From Desmodesmus armatus (taxonomy: Eukaryota; Chlorophyta; Chlorophyceae; Sphaeropleales; Scenedesmaceae), in NCBI GenBank assembly GCA_007449985.2, contig VIIQ02000759.1:62001-126000 (forward strand): 64,000 nucleotides of DNA, given 5' to 3'. How positions within the stretch are numbered: the stretch's first letter is position 1; the number at the start of each line of letters is the position of its first letter. Positions 15,601 to 26,185 of the stretch are shown here, piece by piece. A model generated the notes under the pieces. That model was not told the DNA's origin. It saw nothing but the letters and a program-made list of their open reading frames with translations, and did not search any database. The position numbers and the translations under genes are program-made.

Positions 15601-18600
15601 CGTTGCACCTCTCTGAACGACTGTACAACCCACTCGCTGCCGCATCATTCCAACTTACCATGCGCTACCCCTGTGTTGTTCTGCGTGCAGAGCGCCCAGC
15701 CTGTGCGTCGCCGCACCCCTCTCAACCTGTACGTGCAGTACCTGCGTGCCTCACCCACCCACCCAGCCAGTGGTGAGGACTGCACCTCAGCCCTCATCAA
15801 GATGCTGGAGGACCTCAAGGGGGAGCACCCTGACGAGGTGTCACGCACCGCACGCGCAGCAGCAGCGATCGCAGGTGAGCAGGCCACTTCTCAAACGTAC
15901 TGAAGGGATGCGAAGCATGATTGCCTCTTGATCTAGGGTTCAGGGTTTGGATGAGACTTACCCAAGGAAGCGTCACGCACCGCACGCGCAACAGCAGCGA
16001 TCGCAGGTGAGCAGGCCACTTTTTTTGGCAGGATGTCAAGTCATATTCATACTTTCAGGGTTGAGGTTTTCCTTACCCCATGAGGTGTCACACACAGCAC
16101 AACAAGCAGCAGCGATCGCAGGTGAGCAGGCAAGTTGCTTGGTTCTTGGGCCTGGAATGGGAAGAGATTTAAAACCATGTCCCCTATTTTTAGGGTTTAT
16201 GGTTTGCCTTGCCCTGACGAGGTGTCACGCACCGCACGCGCAGCAGCAGCGATTGCAGGTGCGAGGCCAGAACCAACTTCAAGTTGAAGCTGCTGGCTGC
16301 TTCGTGGTGTCCCTGATTGTAGTCCATACGCACTTGAAGTTTGTACCTTCGAATTCGCTGTGTGTCCCATTACACAACGTCAGGGGCTTGCTCCTTGTGG
16401 TTGCCTAACCCCTCACTTCTTTGCCCTCACGCGCAGGTGCCAAGGCCAACCGCCAAGCCTTCTCCCATGCTGGTGGCATGCCCCAGGCGGCTCCCCCACA
16501 GCTGCCGCCGCAGCTGCCGCCGGCTATGCTGTCAGCCGCACCACCCACTGTCGCCGCTGCATTAGGCTTTGCAGCCATTGATGCAGCAGCACGAGGCAAC
16601 GGAGAGGTGCACCCTGCTGATGTGCTGGCACTACAGGACCAGCAGCAGCAGCAGATGCTGCTGCAGATGCCTGCTGCCAGTGGTGCCCCGGTTTGGGGCG
16701 GAGACCCTGCAGCTGCAGCTTGGCAGGAGCAGCAGCCTGATGCAGCAGCAGCGGCGGCGGCTGCAGGAACTGCTACTGCTGCTGCGAGAGTGATGACAGA
16801 GCAGCTGGGTCCTGCTGCTGATGATATGGATGTGTCACGGCCAGAAGAAGACGCTTCCACTGCCGCTGCTGCTGCTGCTGCTGGCGGCAGTGATGCAGCC
16901 GCCGCTGCTGCGGCCGCTGCTGCTGCTGGCAGCAGTGGTGCAGCCGCCGCTGCTGCTGCTGCTCTCAACGGTGATGATGAACCAACACACAAGCGAGCCA
17001 GGCACAGCCTAGGCAGTGGAGACAGCAGCAGCAGCCCACCAAACATTGATGCTGCAGCAGCAGCAGCAGCTGGGGAGGCACCTGCTGCAGACGCACCTGC
17101 TGCTGCAGCAGCAGCAGGGCATGCAGTGCCTGACAGCCCCCACATCAGCCCACACCTGCCCTCAAGTAACTCCACCACCACTGGCAGTGGCAGGCAGCAG
17201 CAGCAACAGCAGCAGCAACAGCAGCAGCAGGTCCCTCCACTGAGTGCACCTCCCTTCAATGGCTCTGCATTGATGCAGGACATGCATGCAGGTGCCGCCG
17301 CCGCTGCTGCTGCAGCTGCTGCTACTTCTCAAGCCTTCATGCACAGCCCTCACCAGCAGCAGCAGCAGCAGTTGAGCTGGCTGGCAGCCAGCACGCCTCC
17401 TGGGCCCCCTGCTGCTGCTGCTGCTGCTGGGCCCTATGGCACTGGTGCCCTTGAGCCCTATGGTGCTCCTGCCCCTGGTCCCTCCCCAGCCCTGTATGCT
17501 CATGCTGCAGCGCTAGCTAGGGAGGCTCACATGTCAGTAGCAACAGGAGCAACCAAGCTGCTGCAGGACTTAGACATAAGGGCCTTCCTGCCTCAGGGCA
17601 ACCCTAGGAACCCCTTCCACCAGCAACCGCCGCAGCAGCAGCAGCAGCAGCCGGTGGGGCCGCTGCACAGGCATTTGTCAGGGGGTCCCATGGCGGGCTG
17701 GCCTGGTAACAATCTTCATCACCAGCAGCAGCAGCAGCAGCACTTCCTGCCGCCCAACTACCACCTGCACAGGAACACAACAGCGCCAGCTCGCCTGTGG
17801 CACCAGCAGCAGCAGCAGCAGCTGCAGCCGCCGCAGCAGCAGCAGCGGCGGCGTGAAGATTCTCGACTGATGAACAGCTATGACAGCTTCCAAGCCATGA
17901 TGGCTGCAGTTGTGTCAGAAGCCGCCACTAGCCCCACCTCTGCTGCCATTGCTGCTGGCCCAACCTCTGCTCCTGCTGCTGCTGTGGGGGCAGCGGCCTT
18001 TGGGGTGACTTCCACAGGAGGGGGTGACTTCCACACACACCAGCAGCTCATATACAGCAGCAGCACCCAGCAGCAGCAGCAGATGCAGATCCCGCAGGGC
18101 CCTCTGTTCCGCAGCAAGTCAGAGCGCATTGTTACTAGCCACTGGGCCGGGAAGCATCAGGGTGCCACAGCGGGTATGCCGTACACACCGCAGGCCCCCT
18201 GCAACAGCAGCAGCAGCAGCAGCATGGTCTGCCGTCTTCAGGCCTTGCTGCTCCTGCTGGGTTTACTTCAGGGTTGCCGTTGCCAGGTGGTGCTGCGTAT
18301 GTTGATGATGGTTTGGGTGGTGGTGGGGTGGTGGGGTCTATGGATTTTGAGGCAGGGGGGCCGAGCAGGAATGTGGAATGTGGGCTGGAGGGGGGTAGCA
18401 GCATGCCGCTGCTGCTGCCTGGCTATCCAGTGGATGAAGTGGAAGAGGCCTTTGGGGGACGATCTCACAGGTGCGGGTGTGCTGCTGCAGCTCAGGATGA
18501 CTAATCACGTAGATGACTCATCCTTTGGAAGTTTTTGAATATCGAAAGAGGTATGGGAACCCCTGACAGCATGTTACAGCGCTTACATGCAAGTGGTACA

Positions 18601-19576
18601 ATACTTTCCGACCTCTTGGATAATTTCATACAGTATCGAGCCCTCAGTATGCTGGCTGACATGTGTGTTGCTGTGCTCCTTACCAACCCTTTATCTAATA
18701 CAACAAGCACAGTAGCAAGCCCTCGATCTGCTTGCTAACATGCGTGTTGCTGCTCTGCTCCCCACCAACCCAATCACACAGGGGCTCAGTCTGGACCAGC
18801 AGCAGCAGCTGCAGCTAGACACTGAGACTGCCCTGTTTGTGCAGCAGCAGTTGGGAGGAGGGGCCGACACTGATGGGCAGGCAGCAAGAGACGGTGACGA
18901 TGCAGTAGGGGTGGAGATGGCAGGGGAGCAGTTCACTCTGGCAGGGGGCGGTCAAGAGGATGGTGGTCAGGGGGGTGGTGAGTCGACTGCTGGGGAAGTG
19001 CTGGTAGGACCAGCTTATGGTGGTCAGGAGGGTGTTGGAGGTGCTGCTGCTGCTGGGGGCAGCAGCATGGTTGGTGAGGGGTTGGGTGGTGCAGGTGGTG
19101 CAGCGAAAGGTGGCTTGATGGTGCCTGCAGTACTTGAGGAGGGGTCGGCAGCACCGGCAGCAGCAGCAGCAGCTGAGGGTCAGCATGAGCCTGTGTTGGC
19201 AGAGGGTGGGGGTATGGCAGGAGGGGTGCAGGGGGATGCAGAAGGGGTGGTGCAGGCGACAGGTGCTGCAGGTGACAACACTGCAGCAGCGGCAGCAGCA
19301 GGAGAAGGAGACGCAGGGGAGGGTGGAAGTGCTGCTGCCTGTGCTGCACCCCTTGATGCAGCAGTCAAAGTTGAGAGTAACACAGAGGCAGGGCTGGAGC
19401 AGACTGGGGTTGCTGCTGGTAGCGGTGATGGTGGTGTTGCGGCTCCAGCAGCAGCAGGAACAGCAGCAGCAGCAGGAGGAGGAGGAGGTAGTGTGGGTGA
19501 TATGGAGGCAGCAGTGTTGGGTGGCCGGCAGCGCACAGCACCCTCCATGCTTGAGACGCTGCTAAGCAGCAACTGA
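12615..19576 (+). CDS. Two-repeat MYB transcription factor (MYB3R-like repeats), about 1383 aa, eight exons
   Basis: Exons: 12615-13175, 13414-13578, 13910-14065, 14459-14562, 14853-15012, 15691-15874, 16437-18470, 18790-19576. After a Gln/His/Pro-rich N-terminus and an acidic stretch (EDEEEEEDDSGSGGSEDEDD) come two MYB repeats. Repeat one is at about 282-330 (KWSLEEHNKL, then KKWCEIAKHLPGRTGKQCRE). Repeat two is at about 331-382 (AKKGAWEVSEE, then WARITKKLDGRTENAVKNHW). The GRTGKQCRERYVNHMNPD linker resembles R2-R3 of MYB3R cell-cycle regulators; no R1 is visible. The rest is Ala/Gln/Gly-rich and ends TAPSMLETLLSSN. A DNA-binding nuclear role is secure; target genes are not. In exon seven the frame changes near 18191-18196. 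Adding one base in the C run makes the total exactly 1384 codons. Exon six is surrounded by partial copies of itself. Confidence 0.88.
15384..15690 (+). repeat. Three upstream echoes of the MYB exon-six acceptor
   Basis: The sequence around the real acceptor (GTGCAG, then AGCGCCCAGCCTGTGCG, exon from 15691) recurs in degenerate form with equivalent exon starts at about 15399, 15502 and 15583. Spacings are 103, 81 and 108 bases. Each copy keeps a pyrimidine-rich lead-in; the first has GCAAAG in place of GCAG. They sit in the intron upstream of the real exon. Confidence 0.85.
15960..16268 (+). repeat. Three downstream echoes of the MYB exon-six donor
   Basis: The exon end CGCAGCAGCAGCGATCGCAG plus its GTGAG donor (real donor 15875) is repeated with donor-equivalent positions 16007, 16122 and 16259, at spacings of 132, 115 and 137 bases. 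Between copies lie short AGGGTTT-like stretches. The last copy also contains the upstream exon words for Pro-Asp-Glu-Val. All lie in the intron before the 16437 exon. Confidence 0.88.
18190..18197 (+). other. Apparent one-base deletion in a C run of the MYB coding sequence
   Basis: Upstream codons read in one frame through TYR-THR-PRO-GLN-ALA. Beyond the five-C run the coding-like sequence (Gln run, then GLPLPGGAAYVDDGLG) continues in the next frame. A sixth C would join them, and the downstream donor (18471) and acceptor (18789) phases agree only with that frame. Confidence 0.7.
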
Positions 19577-22500
19577 ACTGACCAGCACAGTTCGGCGTGC
19601 AGGGAGGCACAGATCCTGTGTCGTTGTTTCCCTGAGCAGGAGGCGCTGGGGTGCAGGGTTTGAGGTGCAGCCCGGAAGTCTACACCCCAGACACAGGCCT
19701 ACGCCGTCCTCAAGCCCCGGCAGCAGGTGCATGAAGCATATGCTTGCATCTTGGACGGGTGTGTTTGTTGGTTGAAGGCTTTGGTGCTGTTGAGCTTGCC
19801 GAGTGACTGGCACCTGGCCCAGAAGGTGCTGGGGTCGCCAGCTGGCACTTGCTGCACTTACATGGTGTGCTATCTATCACGGCAGGCAGCTGCATCTGCA
19901 GTCATGCTGCTGCAGTGCCAGTTGCTTGCTTGCAGTGCAGTGCAATGGGCAGGGTGGTGTTGCCCAGCTGCGTTGGCGGCACCAGTGTTAGCTGCACCGT
20001 GGTTTCAGTGTTCTCTAGGCTCAGTTTGGGTTTTGTTGGGGGGCAAACTTTCATTGGCTGGAAAGTCATACTACTGCCAGGCAAATCCCATTGCCGGTTC
20101 CTGAGGCAATGCCAGTGTGAGAAATGCCCCTTCCGCATTTGCGTTATGTTACTGCCCCAGCCACAGTGTTCTGGTGCTTGGCGCACATTGGGCGCATGGT
20201 GTGCTTTGCTGTAGTTTTGCTGTGCTGTGCTGGCAGTACATTGCAGTGCCAACAGCCTTGGGGTTGTTGCATTGCCTCACAGCTGTCTTGACGGCGTCCT
20301 CATGCTTGTGTGTGTCAAGGGGTTTGTGGCTGTCATCTTGCATCAGCTGCGTGTTGAGTTGTGTGAGGGACGCTTACAGCGAATGAGTTGCTATGCTAGC
20401 AGTGTCTGGTGGCGCATGGGCTCTCTTTTGCAAAGTGGGGCCTGTTGGATCAAGCAATTGGTCTTATTTCCTGCTGATGCACATGGCGTATGCCTCTGTT
20501 ACGTATTTGGCTATTGCTGCAATTGTTGAGCACATGTGCTGCGTTTACTTATGTGACGGACGTAGACTGGTACTTACGGTTGCACAGGACCTCCTTTCTA
20601 TGTACACTCAAGTACGCGTGGCTATTGATGGCATGCTACAGCTGCCGCCATAGCCAACTCGTGTTAGGGTGGCATGTAGTGCTGCGTGATAAGTAGGGTT
20701 TGGTGCAGCTGGGCGGTGTTTTTGTCTGCTGTCTGCCACATGAGTGCATGGCCCAAGTGCGATGCTCAACGCTGCTGCATGCATGTGCACGTGTGTGACA
20801 GCAGCCTCTGCTGACTGGCAGGGACGACAGCTTCTGTTGTTGCTTCAAATCGCTTGGGAATGTGCTTTTTTTCTGCCGTTGTCATCGTTGTCTAGGCTGT
20901 TGCCTAGATTGCGCTGCCCAGCTGCTTGCAGTTCGCACTGCTGTGGTGCTCAGTGTGGGCAAGCTGATGGTCGCTCAGCTCTGCTGTTGAGGTGCGTGCA
21001 AGACTGTGCTGATGAGCGGCAGTTAGCAGTGCCTGACTGGCTGCGGTTTTATGATCTGTCTGTGGGACTGTTGAGCTTTGGTCCGCCTGCAGCACTAGCC
21101 CCCCCCCCCCCCGGTCCTGGATAACCGCAGTGCCACACGGCTCTGAGTTCCACCAGGGGGGTGCCTCCGTGTTTCAAGGAGCACCACTCCTCTTGTGCTA
21201 CTGTGCGCTCACCGTCGTGCTGCATGCTCGAGTATGTAGCTTACATCTGCTGCCCCGTGGTAGAATTTGCCTCGGTGCAAGCTGGTCGGCCTTGGTGTGG
21301 CCAGGGCTTCTTGTGCATGCACAGCTGTAAGTACAGGGTATGTGGGCGCAGGAGGAGCTCCCTTGCTGTTTGTTGGAGTCTGTGTTTACGGTTGGTGATT
21401 TTCAGTGGTGACGCGGCTCGTTGTCATCCACAGCATGGCAAGGAGTCTGCCTCTCATGCTGCGCTGGCGGTGACCGCCAACAGGGGAGGAGCGTGGCTGT
21501 GATGGTGTGTGCAGTGCACATCGTGATGCACATCCATGTGCAACACCAACACGATATCGCTGCACAGTAGTTTGCCTCAGGCTGCTGCCTTTCCTGGGGC
21601 CGTCATGGCCCCATCAGGTGGCATGACGCCATTGCATGGGCACATACCCTTGTCAGTCAAGTCACTGACTTGAGCGGCAAAATAGCTCAGCACAGGCGTT
21701 GTGCTGTCAGTGTGAACAGGACTGAATCAGCAGGATGGCGGGCAGTTGACGTGAAGGAGTTGGCGGTTGTTTGATTGGTGAGGTGTTGCGCGCTGATGTT
21801 TGATTTGTGGTGCATGCAGTGCTGAAATTTCATTGGTGGGGCGTCAAGCAGGGCTGTTTGTGTATGGTGTCAGGGGAGCAAAGAGCTTGCAGCAGTGGCT
21901 AAGCCACCGCAGCACCTGTGTGCCAGATCGCCACAAAGCTGACTTGAGCGATGGTGCAGGAGAGCACTCGTAACGATTACCCATCTGCCGGAAGTCTCTT
22001 TCCAGCTGCATGCACCCTGTGATAGTATACCATTTCATCACGCCTGCATTTGTTATCTTACATATCCGTGCCTATGTGGCTGCACGGCGTCGGTCCCACT
22101 GTGTGGGCTTCTTGTTGGCAAGCTGGACAACCCTTGACATTGCAAGTCGCTGGTATGTACAGTGTGCTGGTTGGTGCTTTCTGCTGCGAATAAGGCGCCT
22201 GTGTTTGCACCATGCATTGCACGGTGCATTGCCCTGTGCTTGTGTGACTTGGTGCCTGCTGGGCTGGGCGAGTGTTGTAACGATGGTATTGGCGCTCGTG
22301 CAGTGTTGCGCATGCATGCTGCACCCAAACCTGCACATCAAAATATGGATGGCTTGCTGCTCGCGCCCCTCCTTTCTGCATTCCTCGACGAAAAGGATGA
22401 TCATGTAGCTGACTAGGTAGGTAGGTCTTGTCTTGTGTGCTGCCGCGGGCAAGCCGGCCGAGTCGCCAGGCAACCCGAGCAGCATCGCGCGCAAGTAATG

Positions 22501-22753
22501 CAAGTGGGACGAGTGCGCGCTGTAATGTTGTCACGCAACACAGGAGAGGGTTCAAAGGCGAGGGCGGCTCAAATCTACGAGAAGCGGGGTGGTTACATGA
22601 CGCGGTCATAACTCGTCAAATGACGTCACGGCCATTCATCGAGGAAGGGGGTTATGATACCTTGCCTCCCCTCATACTTCTCGGTCAGAAACGAAGTAAT
22701 AACACTCACAGACAGCACAGTAAACCGACAAAGCCAACAGCTCGAAGGTCACC
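19577..22753. other. Gene-poor 3.2 kb stretch after the MYB gene
   Basis: No frame here shows coding character or motifs. The DNA is TG-rich with many GTGCTG/TTGCTG words. The nearest TGTAA on the plus strand is at about 21326, so a long MYB 3' UTR is possible. The right end must hold the promoter of the 22754 gene. Confidence 0.5.
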
Positions 22754-25276
22754 ATGGTGAAGACAGTAGAGCTCAAGCCACCCCAGGTGTGCATTCCAGC
22801 CTTGAGCAGCATCGCAACAGGCTTGCAGCATGCTGTTGGGCAGCAGCAGATGCTCTATGCTGCCCATGGCCTGTCATCATGACACTAGTAGTGCACATGG
22901 CCCAGCTCTGCAGCAGAGCTGCTCATGATGTCGTGCTCAGCAGACATGCTGTCTGCATTCCGGTCGTAGCGCTGCATGGACCAATCCCACGTGCTATCTG
23001 CATTCTGCAGGAGATTGTGGACGCCATCCAAGCAAGTGAAGATGGCAGCACAGCACCACCAGATGCAGAGGTGAGGTGTGACGAAGTGGTGTGCCTTCAA
23101 CATTTGCAACAGGCAGGCACGCGCCTCGTAGCACATGCACTGGCAAAGCAGGGTTGTTTGTGTTGTTTGCATGCATGTAACCTAATGGGCCTCAGATATG
23201 GTTTGCATGCATGTAACCTAATGGGCCTCAGAGATGGTTTGCATGCATGTAACCTAATGGGCCTCAGAGATGGTTTGCATGCATGTAACCTAATGGGCCT
23301 CAGAGATGGTTTGCATGCATGTAACCTAATGGGCCTCAGATATGGTTTGCATGCATGTAACCTAATGGGCCTCAGAGATGTATGCAACTCCTCTGACGCC
23401 ACCAACCCCGACACCAACAGGCGCGCCGCAGTTGCTGCTCCCAAAATGCAATGCAAGCAGAGGGCAACAGTGGCTGAAAAGTCAACGTACCTGCGCACTT
23501 GGGGTTGCGTGCTGTGCTTCCCAGTTGCCCTCACATGCCGTGCTTTGCTTCTTCCTGTCCTCGCCCCTCACCTTTGTACCAGGTGCTTCAAGGCACAGGT
23601 GCCACGCGTGTGATTGCCAACAAGCTGGAGCACGAGGAGCAGCAGAAGCCCTCAGAGCTGCCTGACGAGCTGCGCCATGGTGACGACCACGGGGCCAACC
23701 CACCAGGACCCATGAGCTCAGAGGACAAGCACGTGAGTCAAGCATAACCCCAGCTGCTGTGTCGCAACAATGCACTTGCCTCCAGGGCACTGCCAGCTGG
23801 TCCCATCAGCTCCTGCGTGTTGTGCATTGCTACCGCGGGGCCAACACAACAGGACCCGTGAGCTCAGTGGACCAGCACGTGAGGGAAACGTACTGTTGGT
23901 TGCTGTACTGCAACAAAGCACTTGCCCTCACGGGCTGCCAGCTGCCAGCTGTTTGCATAATGCAGCTGCACACTGCTTCCCAAGCTCTCCAGGGTGTTAC
24001 AGCTTCACACCACACAGCAGCTGCAGACTGCATTGCTGCTTTACAGCGCACTGCCTTTACTCTGTTGAAGTGAAGTGAAGCTGCAGCTGCACATTCCTGG
24101 TGTAGATTGCTGGGTTTGGCTGCGCAGTGCCATCTACGGGGCTGTACTGTCACAGGCCACCCTGTGCTCATGTCGCGGGTGTCCCAACAGCTGACGGCCC
24201 TGCCCTTTTTCATGCTCTGTGTAATGTTCTGCTGTGCAGCTCAAGTTCCTAGCATCCCAGTCCCAGCAGAAGGCAGAGCAGTACGACCGCACCCACCCAG
24301 GTAAGCAGCAGGGCCACTAGGCTGCCCTTGTTGTGTCACACGTTGGGCTTATGTAACATTTGTGTAATGTAACATGTGGGGCTGCATTGGGGACACGGCT
24401 CATGCAGTGCATGGGACCTATGACCTGTGCAGCCTGCACTGCACTGAATGCGCGTGCCCACGCCTTTGCCGCCAAGGTGTGTCAGGCTGGTGACTGTGTG
24501 ACAGCTGACCATCAGATGACCGTCTGGCGGATCGCTGAATGCATCCTGCTAGGTCCAGCTTGCACGTGCAGATGGCTACAACTACAGCGCCACTCACAGC
24601 CCCGACGCTGACTGTAGCAACTCATGGTGAATCTGTCGTGGTGCGCTGTTGCACTTTGCCCCAGGTGCTGGCAACGCGGGACGTGGTGACCAGGCCATCA
24701 GCTCAGCACAGGGCATCAGCAGGAACGCTAAGTGAGTAGCTCAGAAGCATGTCACGCCACTACTGTCTGCTGCTGACGCCATGGTACCATCAAATGGGCA
24801 GTACACGGCACTGAGATGTGAAAACCAGGCAGAGCTGCTGGCCAGTGCCTGCAGCATGCAGCTGGTGCAAATTTGGGGCAGTACTATCGTGTACGCTACT
24901 GCCCCTGCTGATCTGGCACGGCATATAGTATATGCTGCCAGCATCCGCTGTCGATTTTCATAGAGTCCAAGTTGCCCTGGCTTGCCTTTTGGATAGCTGT
25001 GCTTGCTTACTGCACTGCTTGACTTGCGTTGACAGTTTGGAAGGCTCATCTGCATTTTGCTGTATGGAGGCTCCGATGCAGGCCACTCATCGAGTGCAGG
25101 CCATTCATTGGCTCCATGGCAACAGGGTTTTGCTTATGATGTTGCTGACCAGTGCCTCGTCTCATGTACGCCACTGCTCTTGATGCAAACAACGCTATGA
25201 CTTGTTCTTGGCTGCTTGTCTGCGCATTTTCTCTGCTGTCCACAGGGGGGAGCAGGGCGCTCACAGGAACCACTGA
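22754..25276 (+). CDS. Small hydrophilic protein of unknown function, about 133 aa, six exons
   Basis: Exons: 22754-22786, 23011-23070, 23583-23732, 24240-24300, 24665-24731, 25246-25276, totalling 402 nt with all phases matching. The start has a good context (GTCACCATGG) and gives MVKTVELKPPQEIVDAIQAS. The protein is charged and polar throughout (KLEHEEQQKPSELPDELRHG, QSQQKAEQYDRTHPGAGN) and ends RNAKGEQGAHRNH. It has no signal peptide, membrane span or cysteine pattern. I do not recognise the family. Composition would suit a disordered, soluble protein, but that is inference. The last exon is the least certain: an acceptor seven bases further in (exon from 25253) would give a longer tail. 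Intron two carries a 36-bp tandem array, and exon three has an echo in intron three. Confidence 0.6.
23166..23381 (+). repeat. Six-copy 36-bp tandem repeat, each unit with TGTAA
   Basis: Units start at 23166, 23202, 23238, 23274, 23310 and 23346 and are nearly identical (TTTGCATGCATGTAACCTAA then TGGGCCTCAGAGATGG). They are head to tail without spacers, inside intron two of the 22754 gene. Each contains the palindromic GCATGC and a TGTAA pentamer. Confidence 0.95.
23687..23946 (+). repeat. Tandem duplication of an exon-three end and its donor
   Basis: The segment coding Gly-Ala-Asn...Ser-Glu-Asp-Lys-His plus donor and about 70 intron bases (real donor 23733) recurs 146 bases downstream, with the donor-equivalent GT at 23879. 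Similarity extends to GCCAGCTG at the end of both copies. Confidence 0.85.
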
Positions 25277-25703
25277 AGAAGTTGCTGCCGTGGTGCCCCC
25301 GTCACTGCACCGTGCTGACAGCGGCTGTCACACTGGCACAAGTTGCAAGCTGCCCCATGGCTGTCGGCTGAATTCGTCTATTTGATTTAAAGTATGGTGC
25401 ATTGCAGCCAGGCTGGACGCGCAGCCAGTTGATGTGGCTTGCAAACCACCCTGTTGTGTACAGCAGGGGTTGTGTGGGTGCAGCTTACAGTTGGCAGCAT
25501 AAGTGCCACGCTGTTTTCACCATTGGTGGTACTGATTAGTGCTCTTCAGCGGTCTATCAGGAGGCGGCAAGAGTGGTGTGAATTAAAGTTGGCAGTGCCG
25601 GGGGATGGGTTCCATGTTGTAGGCACAGGTTGTGTGATGTGTGAAGCTGAGTTGCTTTGGGTGTGAGCTATGCAAGTCGAGATGGAAGTCTTGAAAGTCG
25701 TGA

Positions 25704-25708
25704 TGTAA
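25704..25708 (+). terminator. Putative TGTAA poly(A) signal of the 22754 gene
   Basis: TGTAA lies about 430 bases past the proposed stop codon at 25274-25276. Between them I see no further exon. Confidence 0.4.
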
Positions 25709-26185
25709 CTGCCATACATGCTGTCCGCTACTGCAGCGACCAATTGGGTGGCTGGAAGTTCAGTGGCTGATGTTGATTCTGTATCTGAAATAATCTTGGG
25801 ACATTTGAGCACTCTCCACTCTCTTAGATTTTGTCACAGCTGTGACCTTAGCCTTTTGAAGCTCTCTCCAGCTGCTACTGGTGATGTGACCAAACTTGCC
25901 CAAGCAAGTGCAATGCACGCTATACATATCATGCATATCTCAAATCTCTTCATAGGCGTGTCCACTGCTCATGAACAGCTCAATGGAGATCTGCATTGAC
26001 GTCTAGACAGCGTCTGCGCGCTGCCAGCTGAGGGGCTGTGCACACCCCTGGCATGACATGTGCGCTGCTTTACTGCGTGAATCTCGGGCTAATATTTTAA
26101 AAGTGTCAGCTGCAGTGAATGATGTACGTAACTGATGCATTCACCAGATTCATGACCCCCAGCAGCATCCAAGATCAGTCCAGCC
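25709..26185. other. Intergenic stretch before the 26186 gene
   Basis: No coding signal is seen. It should contain the promoter and 5' UTR of the 26186 gene. AT content rises locally near 26090-26110, without a clear TATA position. Confidence 0.45.

Noticed and set aside
15930..16215. Interstitial telomere repeats (AGGGTTT-like)
   Set aside because: Only isolated degenerate AGGGTT words occur between echoes. There is no tandem run of a telomeric unit.
16405..17283. 292-codon open frame on the minus strand
   Set aside because: It is the antisense of the Ala/Gln-rich MYB exon. CAG/GCN repeats stay open in several frames, and its Cys-run and Ala-run content has no independent support.
18933..19349. 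138-codon minus-strand Leu/Pro/His-rich frame
   Set aside because: It is antisense to the Gly-rich final MYB exon and lacks any motif.
23166..23381. Possible CRISPR array
   Set aside because: Units are contiguous with no variable spacers, lie in a eukaryotic intron and have no cas genes nearby.
22654..23613. 319-codon open frame on the plus strand with a 12-residue repeat
   Set aside because: The repeat peptide only translates the 36-bp intronic array, and the frame ignores the well-phased splice sites of the 22754 gene.
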